Made by a program: the position numbers and the translations under genes. The notes beneath the pieces were generated by a model. That model was not told where the DNA came from, did not search any database, and saw only the letters and a list, made by a program, of their open reading frames with translations. From Septoria linicola (Eukaryota > Ascomycota > Dothideomycetes > Mycosphaerellales > Mycosphaerellaceae), in assembly GCA_024114885.1 (NCBI GenBank), contig CP099422.1, positions 1,736,001 to 1,800,000 of the forward strand: a DNA stretch of 64,000 nucleotides, in the 5' to 3' direction. Position 1 is the stretch's first letter, and each line of letters starts with the position of its first letter. This document shows, one piece after another, positions 1 through 10,696 of this stretch.

Positions 1-486
1 CACATAGTTGCCCCAGACCTCGAAGAAGCGATTCGGGATCAAAAAGCTGACCACGATCAAGCCCAGCCAGATGACAATCTTAGGTCCCCAGAACCCATTT
101 TGGATCGCTGCCCTCTTGTCCTTCGAGTTGTTGACACCAATAAGCAGAGCTGCCAGGACGCAGTGGAACAAGCCCAGCGCAAAGTTGATGCGATGCACAG
201 CGGCAAAGCCAAAGCATTCGTGACCCAGGCAGTCCACCACCACATAATCGAGTAGGACCTTTTGCAGTTTCTTGACAGCCCAGTCCGTGAGCATGACCCA
301 TGATAGCAGCGAGTTGAGCAGGAGGATGGCAGCGTAGGCGATTCGGGTTGCGATGCTGTTGTTGCACTTGCCGCAGGCGGAACACACGGCCGAGCATGTC
401 GCGGCACCACAGCAGCTGGCGCCGAAGGTGAGCAGTGTGCCCATGCTCGGAATTGCCAATAAAGGCAACGACAGTAATGCGCCCAT
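1..486 (-). CDS. TMS1: Serine incorporator (SERINC/TMS1) family membrane protein, 5' part only
   Basis: The 162 codons read without a break from the ATG at 486 to the left window edge, so the C-terminal two thirds lie outside. The N-terminus is typical of fungal Tms1: a hydrophobic start, then the cysteine-rich stretch with SCCGAATCSAVCSACGKC (about residues 24-41), a membrane segment around residues 47-68, and later the conserved FGFAAVHRINFALGLFH and QNGFWGPK motifs. SERINC proteins are polytopic membrane proteins (about 470-490 residues in fungi) linked to serine and phospholipid handling and to lipid scrambling; the biochemical role in fungi is not settled. It is divergently transcribed from the redox gene at 811. 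Family assignment is firm. Confidence 0.93.
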   Translation of the reverse strand, partial: MGALLSLPLLAIPSMGTLLTFGASCCGAATCSAVCSACGKCNNSIATRIAYAAILLLNSLLSWVMLTDWAVKKLQKVLLDYVVVDCLGHECFGFAAVHRINFALGLFHCVLAALLIGVNNSKDKRAAIQNGFWGPKIVIWLGLIVVSFLIPNRFFEVWGNYV

Positions 487-810
487 GATTGCGGTTGATG
501 TTGCGCGATGATGCGACAGTGGAAGATCAGTGGTAGTCTCGACTGCCTACACTTGAGCCGCAGCAGCACGTCACGGGCAAGGTTGGCACGTGCCATGTCC
601 TGTTTGCCTGATCGTGCCTTACGAGGGGAAATGCTTCACTCAAAGTTCGGAACGTGATGTCAGAGGTTACAATGGTCACCATCAAGTTCCATAGCTCTCT
701 GTAGACGCTAATACAGCTGTTCCAGACCATATCTGTTGACTTGTCTTCCTAGCTTACCCTCATCGCCCCCAGGCAAAGTAACAGCAGCTCCTTAGAACAG
801 ATCCACCACC
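487..810. other. Divergent intergenic region
   Basis: About 320 bases separate the starts of the SERINC gene (leftward) and the AhpC/TSA-like gene (rightward). It must hold both promoters. I see no open frame or repeat worth calling. Confidence 0.6.
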
Positions 811-1572
811 ATGACCTATCAGCAAGAGTTCAACTCCTGGTTCGCCCCAAAAAATGGCCCAGCAAGTGCAGAGCCTCCAAAGGTCGGCGAGAAAGCACCA
901 CAGCCTAGCAAACTTGAGTTACAGACTGGCAAGCGCACAGTCATCGCCTTCTTGAGACATTGTGGTTGCCCGTATGGCCATCGATGCCTCGTTGATCGAT
1001 CGCTAGACTGACATGCTCGCCAGATTCGCAGAAAAGACGTATCTTCGTCTACGAGAGGCAGCAAAGACTCACAGAGACATCGACTTCGTCGCCGTCTCGC
1101 ATTCTGGCCAAGACTCTACCGATAAATGGGTGAAGTCGATACCTCAATATGGCAGCGAGCCTAGCAATTTGAGACTAGTTGTTGATGACAAGAAGGTGAA
1201 AATCGACGCTGCTGTTGCCAATGCTGAATGTATAGGTTAACATAAAACAGGAGGCATACGCAGCCTACGGCCTCGGCATATCGTCGTGGCTTCACGTCCT
1301 CTCTCCAGCTAGTATGATGAACGTCTTCAGTCTGGCGAGGAAAGAAGGCATAAGCAATCGTCCTACCGAAAGCGGTACACGATGGCAGACTTCCGGCACG
1401 TATGCGATTGGTGAAGATGGGAAGGTGAAGTGGGGAGGTGAGCGCTACGTTTCCTACAGATCTAGTGAAAAGAGCACTGACAAAAGCAGGCCCTGCTAGC
1501 AGGGCAGACGACGTTCCCGACTTTGAGCAGATTGTCCAATATCTCAGCGCTTCATCGCAGAGTAAACTCTAG
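811..1572 (+). CDS. AhpC/TSA peroxiredoxin-like protein (PRXL2/AAED1-like)
   Basis: Four exons fit one 200-residue protein: 811-971, 1024-1195, 1251-1437 and 1490-1572, with GT-AG introns of 52, 55 and 52 bases whose phases all agree. The thioredoxin-like fold is shown by VIAFLRHCGCPFAEKT, with Cys51 and Cys53 in a CxC arrangement split by the first intron, followed by a DFVAVSHS strand and a C-terminal TSGTYAIGEDGKVKWGG segment typical of this thioredoxin-like family. The CGCP site differs from the CxxC of classical thioredoxins and from the peroxidatic PxxxTxxC of 2-Cys peroxiredoxins. A role in thiol redox chemistry is inferred; the substrate is unknown. Confidence 0.8.
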
Positions 1573-2017
1573 TCTAATCGACAGTATATAGCGCGCTTCC
1601 TTCAAGTTACTGCTTACTTGTGGTAGAGGATTACAAGCTTGCGAGTGCTCCGCCATTGTCGCTGGCTAACAGCTTCTCCTTTCCGTTCATGCGCTTCATG
1701 CTACAAAGTCATGCCTTCTGCTGGTAGTAAGACTTCCAAATGTATGATGGCGTCGTGGTATTCGTCATGATTGAACAATCTCGCTTTGTGATTAGATATA
1801 GCTTGATATTTTTACAGTGCAGGGGCATATCAGCGAGCAGTGGCAGAAGACGAAGTGAAAAAGATCAGGAACTTGAGATTGTTCTGTAAGTGCGATTCGC
1901 AGTTGTGCAAACGTACTGTAATCTCCACTACTGCTCGACACAAATCATCGCTATCGTAATCATGCCAGATCAACAAACGACCTGATACATCGTCATTTCC
2001 CCCTCTCTTGCGAAAGT
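1573..2017. other. Intergenic, convergent gene ends
   Basis: About 445 bases between the stop of the redox gene and the stop of the sugar transporter, so it holds two 3' untranslated regions. No gene or repeat is seen. Confidence 0.5.
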
Positions 2018-3822
2018 CTACTCGTCGTCGTTGACGTCGATGACGGTCTTCTTCCACTGGCGAGCAGGAATGCGACGCTTGAACATGATGTCGATCTCGC
2101 GGTAAGAGCGGTTTTTCATCTCAGGCAGGCCGAAATATGCGATAACGAGACAGAAAAGCGCTGTACCACCCCTGTGAAGAATGTTAGTATGGATGGTCAA
2201 ACAGATGATCATCGGGGAAGGAATAGACTCACCAGACGTAACCACACTTTCCGCCGAGGTTGCCGCCAGTTGGATTGAGCATGTAAGACGCTAGGAAGAT
2301 GCAAGGAATCTCCACAATGTAGTAGGTAGCACGACCCATTCCGGTAGTCAATGGTCGCAGGCGAATGGCGGATGTCTCTCCAATAATGACCCACGAAGCT
2401 GGAGCAGGTCCGAGAGTGAAGAAGACCGAGACAATCAGACCAAGGGATGCCTGCGCCAAGTTTGATGCATTGGTTCCCTGGCCAATAGAGGCAGCAACTC
2501 CTAGAGCGAACAGAAGAACGCAGTTGGCGGCAGAACCCCAGAGGTAGATGGAACGACGTCCAAACAGAGTAGTCAAGATCCAGGAAAGCATGACGAAAAT
2601 CATTTGCAGAGCGGACGTGATCAGACCAAGCGCGAAGGCGGTGTTGGTGCCGACTCCAGCCTGTGTGAAGAAGTAAACGGCCTGGTTGGCGATCAAGTTA
2701 CCGGTAAGATTCTGTGCAGCGTAAACACCACAGACAATGAGCGTTCGGCGGAGATCGGTGCCTTTGAACAGTTCGATGTGGTTTGGCGAGCTCTCAGTCT
2801 TCTCCATTTCAATGACACGACGCATCATAGCAACGGTCTCTGGTGTCTTCATGACATCTTTGCGGCCAAGTCTCTCGACTGATTTAGCTGCGTCTTCCAG
2901 TCGACCCTTCCTCACGAGCCACCAAGGCGACTCAGGGGAGAAGAAAATGAGGATCGCGAGTGGAGTTGGGAACAGCCACTGGAGAGCGATTGGGATTCTA
3001 GGCCCCGTGTCAGTCTATCGAATCAGTAGTCGAGGACTTACGACATACCTGTATGCCATCTCACCGTCGTGGCTGTTGTACACATAGGTAACAGCGCCGA
3101 CGATGATGCTTCCGATAGCCCAGAACATCTGCAACATCTGCGTAGCTGGCGCACGCAGCTGGATTGGCACAATCTCACTGCAGTATGCCGGGGCGTTGGC
3201 GATGAAGATACCCCATGGAATACCCTCGAGAATCTGCGCGGCGAAGTAGACTGGGAGCGAGTCGCCGAAGTAGAAGATGAAGATGAAGGCGTTGAGGAGC
3301 ATCAGACCAATGATGTTGGCCCAGCGGTATCCGATCTTGCTTGTCAACGGTCCAGCGACGAACACACCGATCAGTGCACCGAGCTGTCCGGAGATTTGCA
3401 GCGCAGATTGCCACTTGGTTGCGAGGACCTTCTCGCCATTTGCTGGGTTGATGATTCCGTAGCGGTCGACGAACTACAAGTTGATCAGTATTTCAATGGC
3501 CTCAATGCTATGCGAAGCCAACTTACAGCTGGAAGAGCCACGAAATTACCCATCAGGAACACATCGTAGGACTCCATGATCTGAGGCGGTCAGTTACATT
3601 CTTTCCGTGTCAACTCAAAAAGCTCACAATAGTGCAAGAGATGACAAATGCCCAGAACGAGGCCATCGGGTACGCTCTGACAGCTTGCAACACTGTCATG
3701 TTGTGCTCCATGTCCTCTGCCTCAATGGCAGCAGCTCTGTAGTCGTTGACATCTGCCTTGGCGGCATAGGCCGTCGAGTGCTCGACCTCCGAGGCAACGT
3801 AGGAGTGCTTCTCTGGATCCAT
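2018..3822 (-). CDS. MFS sugar transporter, alpha-glucoside/maltose permease type
   Basis: Five exons (3628-3822, 3527-3580, 3049-3473, 2233-2997, 2018-2171) join in phase to 530 codons; introns are 47-61 bases. The start is the ATG at 3822 (MDPEKHSY); the frame is open further upstream but lacks a better start. Sugar porter hallmarks are visible: GQLGALIGVFVAGPL with a following loop, the GIFIANAPAYCSEI segment, PESPWWLVRKGR after helix 6 and the central loop, and GRRSIYLWG. PESPWWLVRKGR with this exon pattern resembles fungal alpha-glucoside:proton symporters, but monosaccharide transport cannot be excluded. It acts at the plasma membrane. Two CreA-type motifs lie about 100-120 bases upstream. 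Confidence 0.88.
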
Positions 3823-5099
3823 GGCGAATGATAGTGACCCTACGTCAGTGTGGTCGTGAGGTGAAGTGCTGGAGAGACAAAGGACAGAGGCAAGGATGGA
3901 GCAGCGACTTATAGCAGAACCCCGGGATGTGGACCAACCCCAGCTGCAGGGTTCATGCCGTGCCACATGGAGGAACACAACGCATGGAGAGCATGGAGAA
4001 GCGCATGGAGAAGCTCACGCGCCAATGCCAAATGTGGTATTGGCTCCTTTTAGCCAAATGCTTGCAAGAGCTTGGGTCCTTGTCGCAATAGAAATTCCAC
4101 CAATAGCGCTCGATTGTGGCGTTGTCAGCTGTCGTTGGAAATGTTGATCTTTACCCGAGAGTGGGCTATCTGGGGCCGAACCATCGTATCTACTGAGAGC
4201 ACACGCGATGCAGTCGATATCCGGCACCGGGCCCGTGGACACAGACACACAGGTTGCAGCCACTAGTCTTGCTAAACGGACAATAGTGTACAATTTGACA
4301 TGTTCCAGACTCGTCCGAGATCCATCTTGACAGTGGTTGTGTTAAAAGTTAGAGCTGCCAGAGAAAAAGCCCACGGGAAGCCAACAAGAAGAATTTCCGC
4401 CAAGCGATGTCGCATTTGCAGCGTGCGACGCGTCAAGCAGATTGGTATCAATGCTCATCATTCATTCTGTCTATGGCGATGCGCTGCTGTGTAACAATAG
4501 TCTGAGCAAAGAATGTTAGACGTCTTTAGAAGGTTGGCGCAGAAGGGAGTGGCGTGAATTCAAACCATCACACAATGCTTAAGCACAAGCTTGGCTCTCT
4601 TCACTGTTCTGGGCATGAGCGTGGCACGAACGACGAGATATTGCCAAGAGCTCGGTAGAAGATCAAGGCACTACCGGTCTTCGACTAGCGCCATCGTGGA
4701 CGACAGGTCCGGCACCTGGTCCGGTGAGTGAGAGGCTATGATAGAACGGATGCCAAAGGCGAGAACATCATGCGTGTGGATTCAGCAGCAACGATTGACA
4801 GCAGTAATTGACCTCGACAGGAAGCTCCCAGCGCGAAAGGCAACGCATCGCATCGCAGGCAGGAGCGACCAAGCACGGAACGAATGCGAGCTGGCTCCTC
4901 GTGCACTGGCATAACCATCAATCTGACACTGCTCGATCACGCGCCAGCAGTTCTCACACTGGTACAAGGTAATGCAAGCCATCTGATCACAAGTACTAGA
5001 CCGTCGCCGTCTATCAGACTCGCAATTATCCGAACGGAGAGGATGGAAATGAACTCGTCATAAAGCAGTAAAAGCAGAATATCACTTCGTGGAGTCTCG
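3823..5099. other. Gene-free interval upstream of the sugar transporter
   Basis: 1.28 kb with no convincing gene on either strand. A short imperfect repeat built on GCATGGAGA occurs three times at 3982-4013 in the transporter's promoter region. The remainder near 5099 is the 3' flank of the arylsulfotransferase-like gene. Confidence 0.45.
3920..3943 (-). promoter_or_regulatory. Two CreA/Mig1-type motifs
   Basis: On the minus strand CCGGGG (3920-3925) and CTGGGG (3938-3943) both match the CreA consensus SYGGRG. They sit about 100-120 bases upstream of the sugar transporter ATG and 18 bases apart. CreA often acts through paired sites in carbon catabolite repression. The motif is short and occurs by chance, so this is only a candidate. 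Confidence 0.3.
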
Positions 5100-7094
5100 T
5101 CACATGCGCGGCTCGACTACACCTATACTAGCTATCGGTCTCTGTATCACAGCCTGTGAATAGCCTCTGTCTCCAAGCAGTCCTTCCCTCGCCGATGTAT
5201 CTGTAAAGTCGTCTCGCGCTCGCAAACCCGGAAGCGTTTGCCGGACCTGTCGAAGAAAGACGGCCAGTCGACTTGCAGGATGTTGGACGAGCGCAGGCGC
5301 TTTCTCTAGATCCAGTATCGAACCTGTGGCATGCCATGGGCACAAGATCTTCTTTTTGCCAAAGGCGAGGACCAGCACAAGCACACCACTCAAACCTGCC
5401 AGCACTCCGAATGCAACTAATATCTGGCTGTCGCCGAGCCTTGACACTCGATCAGTCTGGTCACTCTCGCTAGACTCTGGGTCGTCCACAGCCTCGATAG
5501 CCTCCCCGTGCTGGCTAGTCTTTGGCTCCGCTGTGGCCAAGTATCCTATATCCACAATCTGGGATGTCCCGAGGGCTCTTCCCTCTTTATCCAGGGCCAC
5601 AACACGCACGAAGCGTCTCAGCGCTTCGTTGAAAGGTATTTCGTGCCGTGTTTCGAAGCCCATCTTGTCGAGGACCAACACATCTTGCACTGCTCTGCTC
5701 CTCAATGTCTTCACCGAAGATAGCTCACGCTCATCGGTATCAGAGCCTAACAGCAGCCATGTCACCACTTCTGTGGCACCATTCCAACTCATGTATAGCA
5801 CTCTGCCGTCCAGCGCGAAGTCAGGCGCTGTCGATGGATAGCCAGTCCAGTTGAATCTCAAATTTCGATAGCTCTGCACGTTGCCCGAGCCAAAAGTCGA
5901 CGAAGGCTGGAAGTATGCATCACATAATAGTTCTCCATCCTCCGAGAACTCTGCCATGGCCCCATTGAAGCCATAGCCGAGCACAACATGGCCATTGGGA
6001 AGTGTCTGGTACGACCCTTGCGAAGAGCTCAAAATATTGGTCGTGGGATCGTACATCGCGGCGTCCAGCCTTGCAGTCATGGAATCGAGATTGATCTCAA
6101 TTCTGGTGCCTTTTGACTGCTCATCCATCTGATGGTCCCAATCTGCTTTGTTGTCGAAGAAGGTGATGTACTTCTTGCCGTCCTTATACAGAAAGTGCGC
6201 ATCGTGCTGACCTAGAAACTTTGTCGCTTCGCCCTGTGACAGATCTATGAAGGCATTGTCCTTGCCTCCCAATTGCCATAGTACATCTCCCGTCTTGCCG
6301 TCGATGTATAAGAGGGCGCGCAGGTAACGTGCTGAAATGAGGTAGTTGCCGAGGTCGTCCTTCTCCACCGAGTTGAGATGGTACACATCCCAAGGATCGT
6401 ATTCTTCAGCGGCATTGATCGAGGTGTAGGACTTCGATACGTCGATATGATCACTGGCGTGCCACTCGAATACGGCCTCTCCAGTCTCAAGATCAATCTC
6501 CTGGAATATCGAGTCCCATATCCAACCTCGCCGATGATGACCAACTACGCTATCGATGTCGGCGGCCTTCTTGTCGTAGATAGAGATGAGCGCAGTGCCT
6601 TCGGCAGTGATGGTGAAGACATGCAGATCAGCACCTAGCCTGTTGGCAGCTTCGATTCGGTACCGCTCGCGATATTGTTGATCCAGCATGAAGTACTCTC
6701 CGATACCGTGCCCGCCGACTGCATCGTTGCCAGCCCAGAAGGTAAGAAATGGCTCATCTTTGTATATCTGAACCTGCAGATTATACACCTGACCATAGCT
6801 CTGCGTAGCCACCCAAACGGGGCTTCCAGTGACATCCAGTACCATCGGCGTGGCCTCGGCAACATTTCCTCTGGGTGCGATCATCAGGTACGATCCATCA
6901 TCGCAATTTGTAAACGGCTTCATGAAGTTGATAATTGGCACAGCTGTGATCTGAGGGTTGGATTTGAAGGTCTGCGTGACATAGTCTCCGTATTGCGCGT
7001 CGTTGTATTGTGAATTGGCGTAGAATGGTGTTTGGTCAGCAATGGCATGTCCGGAGAGAAAGGAGAAGAGTATAGCTAGACGTAAGAAACACAT
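5100..7094 (-). CDS. Arylsulfotransferase-like protein with signal peptide and C-terminal membrane anchor
   Basis: A single-exon gene of 664 codons. The first in-frame ATG is at 7094; the frame is open further upstream but only from non-ATG codons, and this ATG starts a good signal peptide (MCFLRLAILFSFLSGHAIA). The body resembles fungal arylsulfotransferase (ASST-type) proteins: repeated beta-propeller strands with DDGSYLMIAPRG, FEWHASDHIDV, DPWDVYHLNSVEKD, GDVLWQLGG and GQHDAHFL, each in the family's usual order. A hydrophobic span at about residues 555-577, followed by KKK, suggests a type I membrane protein facing the cell exterior or secretory lumen. Sulfotransferase activity in fungi is inferred from the family name only. 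Confidence 0.82.
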   Translation of the reverse strand: MCFLRLAILFSFLSGHAIADQTPFYANSQYNDAQYGDYVTQTFKSNPQITAVPIINFMKPFTNCDDGSYLMIAPRGNVAEATPMVLDVTGSPVWVATQSYGQVYNLQVQIYKDEPFLTFWAGNDAVGGHGIGEYFMLDQQYRERYRIEAANRLGADLHVFTITAEGTALISIYDKKAADIDSVVGHHRRGWIWDSIFQEIDLETGEAVFEWHASDHIDVSKSYTSINAAEEYDPWDVYHLNSVEKDDLGNYLISARYLRALLYIDGKTGDVLWQLGGKDNAFIDLSQGEATKFLGQHDAHFLYKDGKKYITFFDNKADWDHQMDEQSKGTRIEINLDSMTARLDAAMYDPTTNILSSSQGSYQTLPNGHVVLGYGFNGAMAEFSEDGELLCDAYFQPSSTFGSGNVQSYRNLRFNWTGYPSTAPDFALDGRVLYMSWNGATEVVTWLLLGSDTDERELSSVKTLRSRAVQDVLVLDKMGFETRHEIPFNEALRRFVRVVALDKEGRALGTSQIVDIGYLATAEPKTSQHGEAIEAVDDPESSESDQTDRVSRLGDSQILVAFGVLAGLSGVLVLVLAFGKKKILCPWHATGSILDLEKAPALVQHPASRLAVFLRQVRQTLPGLRARDDFTDTSAREGLLGDRGYSQAVIQRPIASIGVVEPRM

Positions 7095-8412
7095 CGGAGT
7101 AGAAAATGTGTTTGTCTCCAACCAACACAGAAGAGAGCGTAATTGCTTAAAGAGGATAGGGAAGAGAAGTCCAGAGCAGTGCTGAAGGACATTGTGCAAA
7201 TGGACAGTACCACTTACGTTGGTTTGGTACGCGGCGTGGTATGACAGGGTTCATCTTGGGGTAGGGAGATGCAGAGAACAATAGAGCCGCGTCATCTGTG
7301 TGAAGTTCGCAGATATGAACGCGTCCGGCACGTCTTCCAGCGCGGCAACTTGAGGAGCACCGTCCTGTACCCGTCAAGGTGAGTTGTGTATGTTTTGCAT
7401 ATGCATTAGCAGTGCACCATTGCATGCAGTATCATCATTTGTTCATATGATCTACGATCCTTAGCTGGACTCAAAACGACTGACCATTCAAAGTCGCATC
7501 GTCTATAAGCGGTTCTTGCAAGCCGACAGGTTGCCGATGCACGAGTGGGTATTCGAATGTGCTCGGACGACTTGGTCGACCACCACTCGGCTGACCATCC
7601 GGATTACTTGGCCATGTCGTATCTCACCATCCACATCTGCGCTATCGTGCAGGCCAGCTATTCACCAGGCTGATAAAGAAGCACGATTGCCATAACACTG
7701 CACAGGAATGTCCGTCGTACGAGATGGCCTGGCGTTGGTGGTAATGTCCCGAAATCCCGACCGCTGTCTGATTCGTGGCAGCGTCGTCATCCTGTTTCTG
7801 GCTTGCGCTTCTTCCCACTTCGAGCCGAATCAACAGTTGTCAGAGTATAGATGATGGTGTTGACAATGCGAGTATGTCCAAGTCCAGTTTATATGGATGG
7901 AGGAAGGAAGTGAGGTCCGCAAGGCAGGAGGGCCGTTCGTATTCGATCTAAGAATGTCGTGATCGAAGGCGCAACACTGATGTGAAGAACATCTGGAACG
8001 ATTTGACCGAGTCTGCGCCTGGTGGAGACGCGTCTTTCTTGCTTGGGGCATCGTCTTTCATAGCCCGTCCTCTGCTTCAGACATCTGCTTTCCTGGCGCT
8101 GATGCTTCACAGATTCAAGCCTCCTACGTCCTCTATCCGGAACACCAGGACGGCTCAAGCTTCAACCAGATCGATAAGATTGCAGGACGCAATTCGCCAC
8201 GACCGGCACAGTCATTCGTTTTTGCAATCCCTTCTATGCAATCTTGACCACTCTGCCTGTCGCGTTCTTGGATTTCCTCCTCCATTCCCGCCCAGTGCGT
8301 CCCAAGTATCCTCTGTCAGTCCTCTCACGCGCGCGGAACTCCGGTATCATGAGTCTAAACCTCAGCTGTCCAGTGTACACACAGGCATATGTCCGGTATA
8401 CAGCTTCGCTCA
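7095..8412. other. Gene-free interval
   Basis: 1.3 kb upstream of the arylsulfotransferase-like gene. Open frames up to 163 codons occur on both strands but none shows a family signature, signal peptide or coherent exon structure. I see no repeat. Confidence 0.4.
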
Positions 8413-8727
8413 TCAGACGGACATGACAGAAGACTGTGTCATCATGCCCTTCGAGCTGTGCGGTTGCGAATAGTAACTCTGGGAGCCATACCCATTTTGC
8501 AGCCACTCTTGATTCCGCAATCGGACAAGACGCATATACTGCGTTTGTGTCATGCCGTCGTCTGCGTTAACGTTGCCAGTAGGTGAAGGTGGTGGCGCTT
8601 CTGCGAAGAAGTGTCGAAAAAGCGCCCAGCAGCATAGGATCAATGCGCCGGCGCCGAGCAGACACAGCACGATGATCGCCTGGGCGGACATCGAGGGCCC
8701 GACTTCCTCGTTCGCTTGCTCGGCCAT
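8413..8727 (-). CDS. Small single-pass membrane protein, unknown function
   Basis: One exon, 104 residues from the ATG at 8727. It has a short acidic N-terminus, one strong membrane span (about residues 15-40, AIIVLCLLGAGALILCCWALF), a proline patch (APPPSPTG) and a polar tail with QTQYMRLVRLRNQEW and many Tyr, Ser and Gln residues. Positive charge after the span argues for N-out/C-in orientation. Similar short proteins with a QYMRLVRLRN-like segment are my recollection of other Dothideomycetes, but I assign no function. The coherent single membrane segment and clean start make it more likely real than the overlapping frames. Confidence 0.65.
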   Translation of the reverse strand: MAEQANEEVGPSMSAQAIIVLCLLGAGALILCCWALFRHFFAEAPPPSPTGNVNADDGMTQTQYMRLVRLRNQEWLQNGYGSQSYYSQPHSSKGMMTQSSVMSV

Positions 8728-9556
8728 TTACGCTGTCACTCGAGTGATTGCAGCGGGTTTGATTGCGGTTGTCTTGGCCGCTACGGTCGTGGATGGGCAG
8801 TAGTCAAATCAATAGGAGATGATTGTGCGAGGTTCTGTTGCCTTGAGTGTGGCACATGTATACAGTACCTGCAAGCCACAACCTGAAGGTTTTGAGCTTC
8901 ACTTTGTTCACACATGACAAGAAGCAAGAAGTGATCGCAAGTGAGGGAGAGTGAACGGACTCTGTCTTATGCTGCTTACATCTGCTTGGCTGTGTCTACA
9001 GTCGTTCGCCCAAGCTGACGAGGGTGTCAGACTAGGGAGTGGATGTCACAAAGCACAATAACTTGACTGCAGTGCGAGCTGATTACGCGTCCCGCGGGCA
9101 TGGGCGGGCTGGGAAGTGTGCCAGCTCGAGCTTCGATCCTTCTGGGATGCGCTAACTTTATTTGCAGCTGGCCAGTACTTACTGTCCGTCCCTACATGGA
9201 TCACGACTATTGCACTGCTGCAGGCAATAATGTGACAGTCGCACTTCAGGCTGTGTGACAGCCGGTCATCCCGCTTGTGGTGGAGGGAATTCTCCGACAT
9301 CGCAGCCTGGACTGCATTCGATTCTAAAGACCCAATCTGCTTCCAGCTCTTCAACAGTCGAGCTGACTTTGCTGGTGCACATGGAAGAATCGCCTTTGTA
9401 GCGGGAATGCGCCCTTATGCCAGGCTCGAGCCGTGCCCAGTGAGTACTTCGTCCTCCATAGAATGATTGTCGTGACCGCACACCGGACAAGGCATATGCC
9501 TCTGAAGGGGCGTCGAGGAAATCAGCAGTATTATTCTCGTGCATAGTTTCTCACAA
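8728..9556. other. Gene-free interval
   Basis: About 830 bases; short open frames only. The part near 8728-8900 should be the promoter of the small membrane protein gene. Nothing else is seen. Confidence 0.4.
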
Positions 9557-10696
9557 TCATGTTGTCCGCGCCCGATACGCTACCAATCTGTCTGCAACGC
9601 TCGCGCCATTCCACTTCTCGCCATCGCAATCGGCTGGCGTCAGCACCGGCATACCGACCTGCTCAATTGTGAAGCTTGCGGCTACACTACCCCATCTGGC
9701 AGCTTCTACGACGTCAAAGTCTGTCCTCACCAGACCTACTGCGAGTCCGCCAAGCATTCCATTTCCCCCACCCGTCGGATCTATAACACGAGATGCATCG
9801 GTGTGGTAAGCAGGCAACCACTGCTTCTGAGTAGCTGTAAGAACGAAGCATCCTTCTGCACCGGCTCGAACAACGACGGCACCTTGCTTGTGAGGACCAA
9901 TGCCTGAGTCCAGCAATCTCTGCGCATGGTCTTCGATGGCAGATCTCGAAGGTACGTCAGGATGCGTGAAGGAAAAAATTGAGGCCAACTCTTCGTGATT
10001 GGGACTGATCACATCAACATGGCGTAGTGCTTCGAGTGTATTGTCGAGCTCTTCAGGTGTGCAAAGATCAGGTACGGGCTCCCATATGAATATTGGGCGC
10101 GGAGCAGTCGTGCTACTGTCCGACCTGGTCTGCCCAGACTTCGGTGCATTTTGGTCGAGTGGCAGCGTGGCGCTGTTGCTCGCATATGGAGAGTTGGCTT
10201 GTTCGGACGACGCATTACCAGCAGCATTCGTCTTAGAGAGGACTCCTTCTACTTGATCAATGGCTCTCAGTGGACTGCAAATTAGGTGGAATGATCGTGC
10301 AGCCGCAAGATCGGGCGTCAAATCATCGGCAGTGAGCCGCAACTTCTCAGTCAGGTACTTGAAAGCTCGATGCTGATTTCCCGAGTACCCATTCCACCCG
10401 CGAGTAGTTGGAGCAGGTCTCTGCCGAATCAAAGCTCCAGTTTCCCACGAGCTGATAGTACTTCTCACCTCGTCTGGGAAGTCGGTGCCAGCATCGACTA
10501 TCCAGCCTACAGATCGAGACTGTGGCGGCGGAGAGAACAGACGTGCACCGATGGCACTATATGTGCCCGCGCCACCTATCACATCAAGTTTCGGCTCTTG
10601 ATTAGTATCCTTGTGAGGATAGATATCATCTATGATGAACATTCCAAGGGTACAGAAGTCAATAGGTACCGATGCATGCTCAGTTGGATGCGACAT
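9557..10696 (-). CDS. MAK32: PfkB-family carbohydrate kinase-like protein, MAK32-like
   Basis: A single exon of 379 codons from the ATG at 10696. The N-terminus has FCTLGMFIIDDIY and VIGGAGTYSAIGARLF, as in Mak32 proteins, and the C-terminal signature is IDPTGGGNGMLGGLAVGL at about residues 305-322. In sugar kinases of the PfkB/ribokinase family this motif is D-T/P-x-G-A-G-D, with the last Asp as catalytic base; here Asn312 takes its place, as I recall for Mak32. A low-complexity insert (about residues 155-190) interrupts the fold. In yeast, MAK32 is needed for maintenance of the killer-virus toxin RNA; its enzyme substrate is unknown. Kinase activity is doubtful because of the Asp to Asn change. 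Confidence 0.82.
   Translation of the reverse strand: MSHPTEHASVPIDFCTLGMFIIDDIYPHKDTNQEPKLDVIGGAGTYSAIGARLFSPPPQSRSVGWIVDAGTDFPDEVRSTISSWETGALIRQRPAPTTRGWNGYSGNQHRAFKYLTEKLRLTADDLTPDLAAARSFHLICSPLRAIDQVEGVLSKTNAAGNASSEQANSPYASNSATLPLDQNAPKSGQTRSDSSTTAPRPIFIWEPVPDLCTPEELDNTLEALRHVDVISPNHEELASIFSFTHPDVPSRSAIEDHAQRLLDSGIGPHKQGAVVVRAGAEGCFVLTATQKQWLPAYHTDASRVIDPTGGGNGMLGGLAVGLVRTDFDVVEAARWGSVAASFTIEQVGMPVLTPADCDGEKWNGASVADRLVAYRARTT

Noticed and set aside
7982..8473. 163-codon plus-strand frame in the intergenic interval
   Set aside because: No signal peptide, family motif or supporting exon structure; it also overlaps the better-supported small membrane protein on the other strand.
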